Assembly: GCA_020536535.1 (NCBI GenBank)
Contig: JAHLWZ010000863.1
Span: forward strand, 1 to 64,000
Source of the DNA: Pelomyxa schiedti
Lineage: Eukaryota; Evosea; Pelobiontida; Pelomyxidae
DNA length: 64,000 bases
Direction: 5' to 3'
The translations under genes were made by a program, and so were the position numbers. Within the stretch, counting starts at the first letter, position 1. Every line of letters begins with the position of its first letter. This document shows positions 11,883 to 22,581 of this stretch, one piece after another. The notes under the pieces were generated by a model. The model worked only from the letters and a program-made list of their open reading frames with translations, was not told the DNA's origin and ran no database searches.

Positions 11883-13468
11883 TTACCAGGCAACAGTAAC
11901 AACAGCACCAGCTGGAACTGTGGTGGTGATGATAGTGGATGACTTCATTGTTACTGTTACAGTCTGGTCCTTACTTGCAGAGTTGGCAAGCACCACAGCA
12001 CAGTGCCCACTAGCGGTGTCATAGAAGGCAATGTTGGAGATGCTCTTGGATGTGACATCCGTGGATGAAACGTGGTACCACCCAGGCTGCACGAACCTGG
12101 AAGCATGCGCGACAATGTAGTACTGGACATTGCGTGTGATGATGGCATCAGCACCGTTGCTCTGAAGGTCAATTGTGATGGCTGGTAGGCACACATCGCA
12201 ACCTCCAACAGTGTGTGGCCCATTGTCTGGATCAGCAGCGAGGTTCCACAACAGTACGCTGCGGGCCCAGTTCTGCGAAGCACCCACAATGAGGTTTTGC
12301 ACACCCCACATGAAATCCCCAGTGAAATTGCCAGGGGCTGGAGTGTATTGCTCTGTGAAGTATATGTCCTTTGCAGGGAACATGTTGTGGACCTCACTCA
12401 TCGCAGAAACATCCCCAGCATACAGATGGTAAGCCGAGCCAGATACGTAGGAGTAAGCCCCAGAGTCTGACAAGACAGTCTCGGGATATCCAGGCTCGTC
12501 GCAATTGTGGTCATAGGTGAGAATTTTTACACCGAGGGAGGGCCCACCAGCAGCCTTCATGGTCGGTCCAAGGTAATCCCTGATGAAAACAGTTTCCTCG
12601 TCAGCAGACATCACCATACTTGGGTTGTTTCCACCATAAAGCGGCTCATTCTGTGGTGTAATACCTGTGATTGTAATACCTGCATCGGCCATCTCTTCAA
12701 AGTACCTGGATAAACCACATTAATAGAGTAAAAACCCGTATCAACCAACACTACTAGATTCAATTTATAGCCCAAACTAAAACCATACTTCTCTTACCAC
12801 AACTTGAAACTTTGGAAATCGTAGGGGAAAACGGGGGGGAAAAAAAGGGGGGGAATAGGAAGAAAAGAGTACTTGACAAAGTAGTTTGCGTAGACCTGGT
12901 AGTATTCCGTCAACAAACTGCCGCCGATAAACGCGTTGTTTGACTTCATCCACGCCGGAGCCGACCACGGCGTCGCCAGCAGCTCGATGCCGGGCCTGAT
13001 TCCCACAATCTCGGCGAGCACCGGCATCAGCGTCGCGTTCTCGCGGCCGGCGACGCTGAAGTGGGCCAGCGCGACGTCGCCGGCGACGTCGTCGTAGGTG
13101 TAGGGCTCGGCGCACATGTCGCACGCGCCGAGGTTGACGCGCAGGAAGGCCGACGCGACGCCGGTCTCGTTGCTGCCGACGCCGCCGACGTCGGCGAAGA
13201 GCTCGCGCAGCAGCGAGGCGCGCTGGGCGTCGGGCAGCGAGGCGAGGAGGCCGGCGCTGCCGCACGTCATCGCCCAGCCGAAACCCGACATGACCTGGAA
13301 GCGGGACGAGGGGTCCACGTCGACGGACACGGACGAGGCGGCTGGGGGCAGCCGAGAGGTAACGTCTTGCTTCTGGAACAGGACGGACTGGTCGGGGGTG
13401 GTGAGCCACACCTCCACTGCGGATGCACCACAAAACAGCCACAAAAGCACCGCCAATGCACACCGCAT
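11883..13468 (-). CDS. GH30 glucosylceramidase (acid beta-glucosidase)
   Basis: The product has about 472 residues from two exons (13468-12873 and 12705-11883) joined across one 167-nt intron. The N-terminus MRCALAVLLWLFCGASA is a signal peptide, fitting a lysosomal or secreted enzyme. GH30 hallmarks are present: FQVMSGFGWAMT near the N-terminus, the acid/base Glu in PQNEP (about residue 219), the nucleophile Glu in YFTEQY (about 316), and a C-terminal beta-sandwich ending VTVAW. The family hydrolyses beta-glucosidic bonds, typically glucosylceramide; the exact substrate here is inferred. The ATG at 13468 is chosen because it immediately precedes the signal peptide. Exon 1 is strikingly GC-rich between about 12990 and 13350, unlike exon 2 and the flanks. 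It is divergent from the GTPase-ART gene. Confidence 0.93.
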
Positions 13469-13682
13469 CTTTTTTTTTTTCTTTTCCCATTCGTTGAAAG
13501 CACGTGAAACGACACCAAGAATTCGAGGCAGGCATTTTTTTAGGTGTGTTGCAACGTTGCAGATCGAGTTGCAAGGCAGGAAGATGCCGAAAGGGTGAGA
13601 AACCAAGTTGACTGACCAAGTTGCCTAGACACGTTTAAAATGTTGTTACAATAAACAGCAAAAACAAAGGATCAAGCCAACA
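13469..13682. promoter_or_regulatory. Shared divergent promoter, GH30 / GTPase-ART copy 1
   Basis: Only 214 bp separate two divergent start codons, so both promoters must lie here. At 13601-13625 a doubled CCAAGTTG motif occurs 82 bp before the GTPase-ART ATG. A very similar 25-bp segment lies at 16452-16476, 109 bp before the copy 2 ATG. It may be a common upstream element or simply duplicated flank. Confidence 0.45.
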
Positions 13683-16027
13683 ATGATCGCGAGTGCAGCT
13701 GCCTCTGTTGTGAGTGCGAGCGCGACAACAGGGTCAACACCATTTTTTGCGCTGATGGGTGACGTGGGCTCCGGGAAATCCACACTTTGTGAGAAGTTGA
13801 CAGGCAGAACCGGACTGAGTTCCAACTCTAAAACGTCCTTCACAAAGGACTCCAAGGTTTGTTTCATTTTGCGCCGATAATTTAATTTTAAGTCAAATTA
13901 CATTACACGGAAAAACCCAATTTCGTGTAGGTCTTCCCAGTTGAAAACAGATACTGGATTGCCGATACTCCGGGGCTCAATTCGTCAAAAGGACGTGTGG
14001 AACCTGCCCTGAGTCTATTGGGTGCATTGCGATTCAAGCCAGTCACGTGCCTTCTTATGGTGTGTTCCCTCAAAGACCGTCTTGATGGTTTGGAGGAAGC
14101 CGTCAGTGATCTCGTGGCTCCTTTCGTTGAGGAGTTCGGGAACAACATCGCGGTAATTGTCACCAAGAAGGATACGGCTACAAATATCACTGTTGCTGAA
14201 GTCATTGAGACGGTGCAAGAGTTGGGACTTGAGAGGGTTACAGTCACTAGTCGGCACACTACAAAGGCGGAATTGATGGAATTCCTTCAAACACTGGAAG
14301 GCATTCCACCAATTGACGTCACCATCGCTCCGGCCCAGTTGGTTTCGTACTTCAACTTGGCTCCAAATGACTTAAAGATGAGAGCCGTTTACAACAGGTA
14401 TGTAACGCACTATAAGAAGCTGGCTGAATCAGGAACCCAGTACATGAACACGCTAGCAGGAGACCTGAAACGAGACTTCGCGTTCTCTTTCAAGGCAATC
14501 ATGTGTGATCTCCTCCCAAAGTACCAGGCTCAGTTTTTTGATGAATTGGGAAGCACAGAAGGAGGCCTTCTTTGGAGTGGTGAAATGAAGAAAGAGTGCA
14601 GACGCCAGCTATTGGAAATCAGAAACCACTGCAAAGAGGAACTTTATCTCAACCATAATTCTCAGTTCCGGCGTTGTCCCCACTGTGGGAATGTTTGGGT
14701 TCTTGTTGAGGGTTGTGAGGGAGTAACAACGTGTGGGAGCAAGCCTGAAACTGCTAAAGAGTGGAGGCCATTGAATGTCTTTGAATGGGACTTCAACAGC
14801 CTTTTGGCTACTGGTGATGTTTTTGACTGGTCAAGTGCCCCAATAACACATACTTGCCGATTCACAGACACTCAGGTGAAACAGTACCTGGCAAATCCAA
14901 AAACAACACCAACCACAGCCAGGGTAATGAGAGTGCTCCACACTGTCATCACACAAACTGACCAAGACTATGCCAACAAACAGATTGCTAGTTTTAATTT
15001 AGTGCTGATGAAAGAGATGAGGAGGCTTTACTGTAACGTTGCCATGAATTTCAGATATTGGTGGTGGAGTCTTCGAAGAGAAAGGTACCCGATCTTGGAG
15101 CTCACAATTTGCTTTAATAACGAACTCGAGCGTTTCTTTGAACGAAACACAGCAGGCTCTCGTGCTGAGCTGACCAAACCCTGTGGACAAAAAATAGCAT
15201 GGAAAGACATGGCGCCTGTTTCACTGCCCTCTGATTGGACCGCCCAGTGGGAATGCATTGAAAGAAGTGTCAAGGAGATTCCCGACACAGCTACTGACAT
15301 CAACCTCCACTACCATCTCAAAAACAAAGTCACTCCTGAAGTGACCGTTGCCGTGGACCAACCTGTGGCAGCTGCCTTTAAAGCATTAAGAACCATGACG
15401 AAATGGAACCAAAGTGACTGCTGCGTTGTCAAGGTTCGCGACACTGTTCGTGGCAAGTTCTTCTTTCCACTCCCAAAAGGTGCTCCAGTAACACCACTGA
15501 GAACACTGCTAGTGAGCAATCCCATATTCAATGATCCCAGAGTTGGAAGAGCAGTGACCAGAAGCAGAGGCTGGAATGGTCTCACAGATGACGAAATTCG
15601 AATCATCTCACTATTCACAACGGACTTGGTCTTTCACACCCTCAACTCTGCACTGCACCACAGGAAACCAACCGCAACCGATCTCAATATCACAGCTTAT
15701 CTCCTGCACTCCCTCAACAAGTGCCCTCCTAAACCAGGGAAAGTGTACAGGGGCCTCGAACACTTCAAAGCAACTGCCGATCCAGCCACTCAATATGTGC
15801 CAGGCAAACACGTGATTTGGGTTTCATTCGCCAGCTGCAGCAGGAAAGTTGAAAGAGCCCAGTTTTTCTGCAAGGGACTCAAGAATGCACCAAGAACACT
15901 GTTTGAAATCGACCAAGTGTCAGGTGTCGACATCAAGGCGGTTTCCGTCGTCGAAGACGAGTACGAGACACTCCTGATGCCAAACAGTCTTCCAGGTGGT
16001 GAGTGTCAAACAGGAGGGGCAACTTGA
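13683..16027 (+). CDS. GTPase - zinc ribbon - ADP-ribosyltransferase fusion, copy 1 (frameshifted C-terminus)
   Basis: Two exons (13683-13856, 13931-16027) encode about 756 residues. The N-terminus is a P-loop GTPase: GDVGSGKST (G1), IADTPG (G3) and VTKKD (G4). The layout recalls AIG1/GIMAP-type GTPases. A CPHCG ... GC ... CG cluster (near 14677-14740) looks like a zinc ribbon or IBR half-site. The C-terminus is an arginine-type ADP-ribosyltransferase with VYRG (R), VSFASCS (S) and EYE (ExE) in order. The family moves ADP-ribose from NAD+ to protein; the target is unknown. Relative to copy 2 there is a 2-nt deletion near 15984-15992, just after the ExE motif. The tail is read out of frame and stops at 16027, although copy-2-like sequence continues to 16175. 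The fold may lose its last strand, so activity is uncertain. No signal peptide is seen. Confidence 0.85.
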
Positions 16028-16175
16028 CAAGGTTCACCTGAGAGAGGTGCCCAAAGGACCAGATTTGCTGTGCATGATGGAGTGTGCAGCGTCGCCATAT
16101 TGGCCAGGGGATGACACTCCTTGGGCAACTTCCTTGGCCTTCTTGTCTGCAAGTGCAGTCAAGGGATCCCCTTAG
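16028..16175 (+). pseudogene. Out-of-frame remnant of the copy 1 C-terminus
   Basis: The sequence after the copy 1 stop still matches the coding tail of copy 2 in another frame. It includes the counterparts of DKVHLREVP and PGDDTPWATS and the final KGSP-stop. It is lost to translation because of the 2-nt deletion near 15984-15992. Confidence 0.8.
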
Positions 16176-16560
16176 TGTCCCAATATCATAAAGTCAAAAA
16201 CGACGTTCTGCGAATCTAATAGGACTCAGGCTTTTAAAAAAAATACCCGTGGTTCAGCTAACAGATCAGGCTCCCAACCTAGGTGAACGTTCCCGACCTA
16301 CAGTCCAGAACCACAGAGGTGAGGACAACACTGCCGGTTGTTTCGGCAAGAACAAGGCGAGTCTCTGGGGGGTGGTCATTAGAAATCATCAGAAACAATT
16401 AGAAACCGATTAGAACGTCATTTTGGACATACCTTAGATCAAAAAAGGAGTGACCAAGTTGACAGACGAAGTTGGCAAGTTTTCTTTTTTGGAGGAAAGA
16501 CTGAGAAAAAGTTGGTTTTGATCACGGAGGAGGTTGTTTGGCGCAAGTATTGAATCAACA
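16176..16560. other. Intergenic region between the tandem GTPase-ART genes
   Basis: There is no gene in these 385 bases. The segment holds the 3' end of copy 1 and the promoter of copy 2, including the CCAAGTTG-type segment at 16452-16476 that resembles the copy 1 upstream region. Confidence 0.6.
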
Positions 16561-19099
16561 ATGAGCGCGAGCGCAAGTGCGAGCGCGACAACGGGGTCAA
16601 CACCATTTTTTGCGCTGATGGGTGACGTGGGCTCAGGGAAATCCACACTTTGTGAGAAGTTTACAGGCAAAACAGGACTCAGCTCCAACTCCAGTACGTC
16701 CTTCACGAGGGACTCCAAGGTTTGTTTCATTTTGCACCTATAATTTAATTCTAAGTTGGCGGGTTTAAGTGCTTACACTACACATAAAAACTAATTTCGT
16801 GAAGGTATTCCCAGTTGAAAACCGATACTGGATTGCCGATACCCCGGGGCTCAATTCATCGATAGGACGTGTAGAACATGCCCTGAATCTGTTGGGTGCA
16901 TTGCGATTCAAGCCCGTCACGTGCCTTCTTATGGTGTGTTCCCTCAAAGACCGTCTTGATGGATTGGAGAAGGCAGTGAGTGATCTCGTTGTTCCTTTCG
17001 TTGAGGAGTTTGGGAGCAACATCGCGGTAATTGTCACCAAGAAGGATACGGCAACAAATGTCACTGTTGCTGAAGTCATTGAGAAGGTGCAAGTACTCGG
17101 TCTTGAGAGGGTTGTGGTCACTGGTCGGGACACCACAAAGGCAGAATTGATGGAATTCATTCAAACACTGGAAGGTATCCCACCAATTGATGTAACCATG
17201 GCCCCATCCCAGTTGGTTTCATACTTCAACCTGGCTCCAAATGACCTAAAGACGAGGGCAGTTTACAACAGGTACGTAACGCACTATAAGAATCTGGCCG
17301 AATCGGGCACCCAACACATGAACACTTTGAGGGGAGGCCTAAAACGAGACTTCGCGTTTTCTTTCAGGGCAATCATGTACGATCTCATTCCGACGTACCA
17401 GGCCCGGTTCTTCGAGGAACTGAAAGGAACCGAGGTAAGCCTTCTTTGGAGTGGTGAGATGAAGAAGGAGTTCAAACGCCAGCTGCTGGAAGTACGAACC
17501 AAGTGCAAGGAGGAACTCTATCTCAACCATGATTCTCAGTTCAGGCGTTGTCCCCACTGTGGAAACGTCTGGGTTCTGGCTGAGGGTTGTGATGGATGGA
17601 CAACTTGTGGGGCAATGACTTTTTCAACTAAAGATTGGAGGCCTCTCAACGTGTTCGAATGGGACATGAGCAAGCTTTTGAAACCATCTGGTGCGGTTTT
17701 TGACTGGTCATGTGCCACCACAACTCAGTCACACCAATTCACCGACGCTCAGATTGAACGGTTCTTGTCAGACCAAGGAACGTCTCCAAAAACTGCCAGT
17801 GTGATGAGATTATTGCGCAACCTCGTCACACAAACTGACCAAGCTTATGTGAACCAACAACTTGCAAAGGTGGACCCAGTGATGATAAATGAATTGAATA
17901 TGTTCCTTCTAACTTCCTATTTCGGTGTACCCCGTGAAATAATGGAGAGAGACCCCCTCGGGGTTTCGCGTCTGATAACACAGGCGGATCCGGAAACTAC
18001 ATGGCACGAAGTTTCCTCTCTCGCAAAATGCTTTGACTGCACACTTCAAGTCTTCTTTGGACGACAGACACAAGGATCTAACCCTGAACTCACCAAACCT
18101 TGTGGAAAACGTATTGCCTGGAAGGAAATGGCGCCTGTTCCACCGCCACCTGATTGGACTGCCGAGTGGGAATGCATTGAAAGAGCAATCAAAGAGGTCC
18201 AGGACACTGCAACCGACGTCAACCTCCACAATCATCTCAACAACAAAGTCACTCCGGAAGTTACCGTTGCTGTGGACCAACCAGTGGCAGATGCGTTTCA
18301 AGCACTAAGAACCATGACCAAGTGGAACCAGAGCGACTCGTGCGTTGTCAAGGTTCGTGACACAGTTCGCGGCAAGTTCTTTTTTCCACTCCCCGAAGGT
18401 GGTGCACGAGCAACGACACTGAGAACGCTGCTAGAGAGCAACGCCTCATTCAGTAATTCCAAAGTTGAAAGCGTTGTGAAGAGAAGCAGAGGGTGGAACG
18501 GCCTCACAGATGACGAAATACGAATCGTCTCACTGTACACAACGGACCTGTTCTATCAGAATCTCAACTCAGTGCTGCACCACAGGAAACCGGCCGCAAC
18601 CGATCTCGACATCACCGCTTATCTCCTGCAGTCCCTCAACAAGTGCCCCACTCACCCAGGAAAAGTGTACAGGGGCATACAAAACTTCCAAGCAGCAGCC
18701 GATCCAGCCACCACCCAGTATTTGCATGGCAAACACGTGATTTGGGTTTCATTCGCCAGCTGCAGCAGGAAAGTTGAAACGGCTCAGTTTTTCAGCAAGG
18801 GAAAGGATACACCAAGGACACTGTTTGAAATCGACCAAGTCTCCGGTGTTGACATCACGCCAGTTTCCGTCATCGCAGGCGAGGAGGAGACACTCCTGAT
18901 GCCAAACACAGTGTTCCAGGTGGTGGGTGTTGAGCACGAGGGGCAACTCGACAAGGTTCACCTGAGAGAGGTGCCCAGAGGACCAGATTTGTTGTGCATG
19001 ATGGAGTGTGCAGAGTCGCCAGATTGGCCAGGGGATGACACTCCTTGGGCAACTTCCTTGGCCTTCTTGCCTGCAAGTTCTGTCAAAGGTTCCCCTTAG
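16561..19099 (+). CDS. GTPase - zinc ribbon - ADP-ribosyltransferase fusion, copy 2
   Basis: Two exons (16561-16719, 16805-19099) encode about 817 residues, and the single intron sits at the same place as in copy 1. The GTPase domain shows GDVGSGKST at about 21-29, DTPG at about 65 and VTKKD at about 131-134. A Cys-rich CPHCG ... GCDG ... CG motif lies near residue 301. The C-terminal ADP-ribosyltransferase has VYRG near 673, VSFASCS near 701 and the paired glutamates in EEETLLMP near 745, so R-S-ExE is intact. Helices before it (LTDDEIRIVSLYTTDL) match the usual ART N-terminal half. The tail is full length. The protein is probably cytosolic, with GTP-dependent control of ADP-ribosylation as the likely mode; both are inference. 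The region 17905-18040 differs most from copy 1. Confidence 0.9.
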
Positions 19100-19129
19100 T
19101 GTTTTCCAGTAGTGAAAAACGAAGTGTAA

Positions 19130-19291
19130 TATTGGACGTTTCAGTCAAAAAACGGCATAATGAATGAAAAATAAAAACAACCAACAAAAAACAAGTTTAT
19201 CCACTGGGCGCACCCAGTGCATTTCGTTTGATTTTGATGATAGTTCTCGTTTTTTGTTTGTGTGGCGGGTTTTTGACTGAAACGTCCAATA
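19130..19291. mobile_element. MITE-like inverted-repeat element
   Basis: Perfect 20-bp terminal inverted repeats run from TTGGACGTTTCAGTCAAAAA (19132-19151) to its exact reverse complement (19270-19289). TA lies at each outer edge, as expected for a Tc1/mariner-type target duplication. The centre holds a second hairpin, CACTGGG-CGCA-CCCAGTG (19202-19219), whose axis coincides with that of the termini. There is no coding capacity. It lies 31 bp after the copy 2 stop, so it may be transcribed in the 3' UTR. Confidence 0.65.
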
Positions 19292-19313
19292 CAGCTTTAA
19301 AAAACATCTGTGT

Positions 19314-19329
19314 GGGCGAACGTTCGCCC
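19314..19329. promoter_or_regulatory. 16-bp perfect palindrome upstream of NAGLU
   Basis: GGGCGAACGTTCGCCC is perfectly self-complementary, and the symmetry extends outwards imperfectly (GTGTG / CACAC). It is centred about 46 bp before the NAGLU start codon. A dimeric transcription-factor site is a reasonable guess. Confidence 0.4.
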
Positions 19330-19367
19330 CACACCTGATCCTTCAAAAAAAAGTTCGAATTTTTGTA

Positions 19368-22300
19368 ATGCACTGCCGTAAACGGTTGGCGGTCCTACTG
19401 CTAGTCATCGCAGGTTGTGTGTGCAATGGAGCGCGTGGTGATGTGGATGCCGTTTCGGGACTCATCAGTCGCGTGATGTCTCGCTCCGACCCTTCGTGCG
19501 GGGGGTCTCCCTACTTCAACCTGTCAATCGCACCCACCCTGCCAGTGCAATCGTTTCGCGGTGGGGACTGGGAGGCTGAGGGGACAGAACGAGCCACCGG
19601 TGGGACAGGAGACCGGTACTCAATGTGGTCGTCCACGGATGGATCCACAGTGTATATTCAGGGTACTACCGGCGTTGCTTTGGCATCTGCATTTCATTGG
19701 TACTTGAAATATTACTGCAAGTGCTCACTGTCTTGGTATGGCTTTTCTTGAATTGGAAATCCCCTCTTTTTTGGAGTAGTTGTTTTTGTTGGATTGGTTG
19801 AGAGTGATTCATATAGAAAGATATTGAATGAAGATATAGGTTGGGTGATCAGTTGTGCCTTCCTGAAGAGCATCCCTATGTAGAACCCATTGAAATGCAA
19901 TCTCCTTACCAGTATGGGTACTACATGAATACTTGTACATTTGGATACTCCACAGTTTGGTGGGTAGGTTCTCGTCCCTTCCAATTTGATTACTTCAATT
20001 TCCTGATGGCTCACTGACCAAATTCTCAGACTTGGGACCGCTGGGAACAAGAAATTGACTGGATGGCAATGAATGGTGTAAATCTCCCTCTTGCATTTAT
20101 TGGACAAGAATATGTTTGGCAAAACGTGTGGTTGTTGCTTGGAATCCCGCCAGATGAACTTCATGATTTCTTCGGCGGGCCTGCCTTCTTGCCTTGGCAA
20201 CGAATGGGGAACGAGGATGGATGGCCATGTTGACTTTTTAGTATTTTAATTGCTACTCTGACCCTATACAGCACCGTTGCCACAGTCGTGGATCCTAAAG
20301 CAACATGATTTGCAAGTCCAAGTTGGTCGTTGTCTCCTATTCTTTTAAGTAATGTTGCATTGCTAGATTTTAGAACGAATGCGTTCCTTCAACATGAAAC
20401 CCATCCTTCCAGCTTTTGCAGGGCATGTGCCGGCAGCCCTGAAGTCCCACTATCCCGATGCTGATGTGACACAACTGGTGTCCTGGTCTCCCGGATTCAA
20501 CGGCACTTACTTTCTGGATCCATTTGACCCACTCTTTGCGACTGTGGGTGATTTATCTTTTTTTACCAGTGGTTCACAAACTTTCCCCATAGATTGGATC
20601 CCTTATGATAAAGGAGCTCGAAGACACATATGGAACGGGTAATCAGCATCAATCAAGTGAAAATGTTCACAAGCCAATTAGATTCCTTTTACAGTTGTGA
20701 TCCTTTCAACGAAGAAATTCCACCAAGCAACGATACAGCATATTTGTCACAAGTTTCTTCAACTGTGTAGATTATTTGCTTTCCTGTTTTTTACTAAGGC
20801 AGTAAACAGATCTACTCTTCCATGGCAACCACAGATCCAAATGCTGTGTGGGTTTTACAAGGTTGGTTCTTGGTTTATGGGTATGGATTTTGGGGACCAG
20901 CACAAGCAGAAGCCTTTTTAAGTGCAGGTGCATTTAACAGTGTCTTGATCCATTCCGTACCAACATAAAAACCAACCCAGTTGATAATTCTAAGATGCTG
21001 ATGTTGGACCTGTGGGCTGAAGTCTCCCCAATATGGAACACAGGGATGTTCTTTGGGAAACCCTTCATTTGGAACATGTTACATAACTTTGGAGGTCGCC
21101 CTGGTATGTACGCAGTGCTTGATGCCGTGGCTACTGGTCCCCCTACTGCACTGGCACAAACAACATCCAATATTGTTGGAACTGGCTACACTCCTGAAGC
21201 CATTGAAACTAACCCAGTCGGTTAGCTTCCTTCCCCTTTCACTTGGAATCCCACTTTGATATCGTGCAGTCTATGACCTCATGAGTGAGATGCACTGGCG
21301 TTCAACTGCTCCAGACCTTGACACGTGGATAGCCGATTATGCTGTAAGGCGGTATGGATACGACTCTGCCAACATTAAGCAAGCGTGGGCGCTGCTCCAG
21401 AATAGTATCTTCGCATGTCACACATCACAAGGAGGGCCAAATGGTATCATTGCCGGTGCTAGACCCGACTTGGAAATATCTATTGTTGGTTGTTGTGCAA
21501 ATATGCAATTATACTGGGACCCAGTAGATATATGCAACGCCTGGAGTCTTTTACTAGCGGAATCCGATTCACTGGCAGATCAACCGGCATATGGGAATGA
21601 CGTTGTGCAAGTAGCATTGCAGGTAAAATAGTCAAGTTTTTCGTCTTTTTACATACCTAATACCTCCGATAAGCACTCAACACACGAAATAATGTTCCTG
21701 TTTAGGCTTTAGCAAATATAATGACTGGATACCACGACAATCTTGTGTCTGCATTCCAGTCTGGTGACTTGGAAGCCTTTGAGGACCTTGCTCAAAAAAT
21801 CACCTCAATTATAACAGGTGAGTGCTGTTACTGTCTTTGTAGCACTTTCTTTACTTACCCCAATTAAGATATGGACACACTTCTAGCAGTAAGCGATATC
21901 CCAAATAACTTCACAAAATAAAACTTAAATCACTACACTAACTATCTAAAAACAACAACAAAAACCAAATCCCATCCACTCATACACTCCCCAACGCACC
22001 CATAATCAAAACTAAAACCCAAACGCGCTAACGGTTTTCCCCTTCCTTCACAGACACAGGAGATATACCTTCTCGGAAAATGGCTCTCTGACGCCAAAGG
22101 GTGGGCCACGGACGAGGCCGAGGCCCTCGCGTACCAGTACAACGCGAGGCTGCAGGTCACAATTTGGGGATATCCGCTGACGCCCCTCAACGACTACGCG
22201 TACAAGATGTGGGCGGGGCTGACGAAGTCGTTCCACATGAGCCGCTGGCAGACCTTCGTGGACAGCCTGAGGCCGTTTGTTGGGAACCCGGGATTATGGG

Positions 22301-22446
22301 ACCACGAGGAGTACTTGCAGCAGGTCGGGGAGGTGGAGCGCCTGTGGACTACAATGACCGACGACGACAGCTACCCGGACCAAATTGTGGGATCCTCCGT
22401 GCAAGTCGCTCAGTCGATGTTTGACAAGTACTGGGAACAGTGCTAG
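19368..22446 (+). CDS. GH89 alpha-N-acetylglucosaminidase (NAGLU)
   Basis: This lysosomal-type enzyme removes terminal alpha-linked N-acetylglucosamine, in animals from heparan sulfate. The start [19 protein letters not shown] is a signal peptide. Family landmarks follow in order across about ten exons: FHWYLKYYC (exon 1, to 19735), [12 protein letters not shown] and FGYSTVWW (near 19900-19960), [16 protein letters not shown] (20050-20100), [27 protein letters not shown], the catalytic region CDPFNEE (near 20700), [12 protein letters not shown] (near 21000), and helical C-terminal segments ending FDKYWEQC. Both catalytic glutamates (FNE and WAE contexts) are present. Introns are frequent up to about 22050; the final exon (about 22055-22446) is GC-rich and unbroken. 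The substrate in this organism is inferred. Confidence 0.93.
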
Positions 22447-22581
22447 GTCCCCCGAACCAAGTTGGTTTAGGTACTCCTGCCCGGCACGAATGTCGTTTCA
22501 ACGAGGGAAAAATTGTGTTTCCTCTAAACAGGCGAAACAAACCTATCATCTAGATCTTCACTTATTCAAATAAATCAAAAA

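Noticed and set aside
12777-13619. Long open frames on both strands across GH30 exon 1
   Set aside because: They are Arg/Ala-rich shadows caused by high GC content. The frame with a signal peptide and GH30 motifs is the real one.
13683-16175. An intron that would restore the copy 1 reading frame
   Set aside because: No GT-AG pair near 15984-16030 both removes the break and keeps the sequence conserved with copy 2. A 2-nt deletion is simpler.
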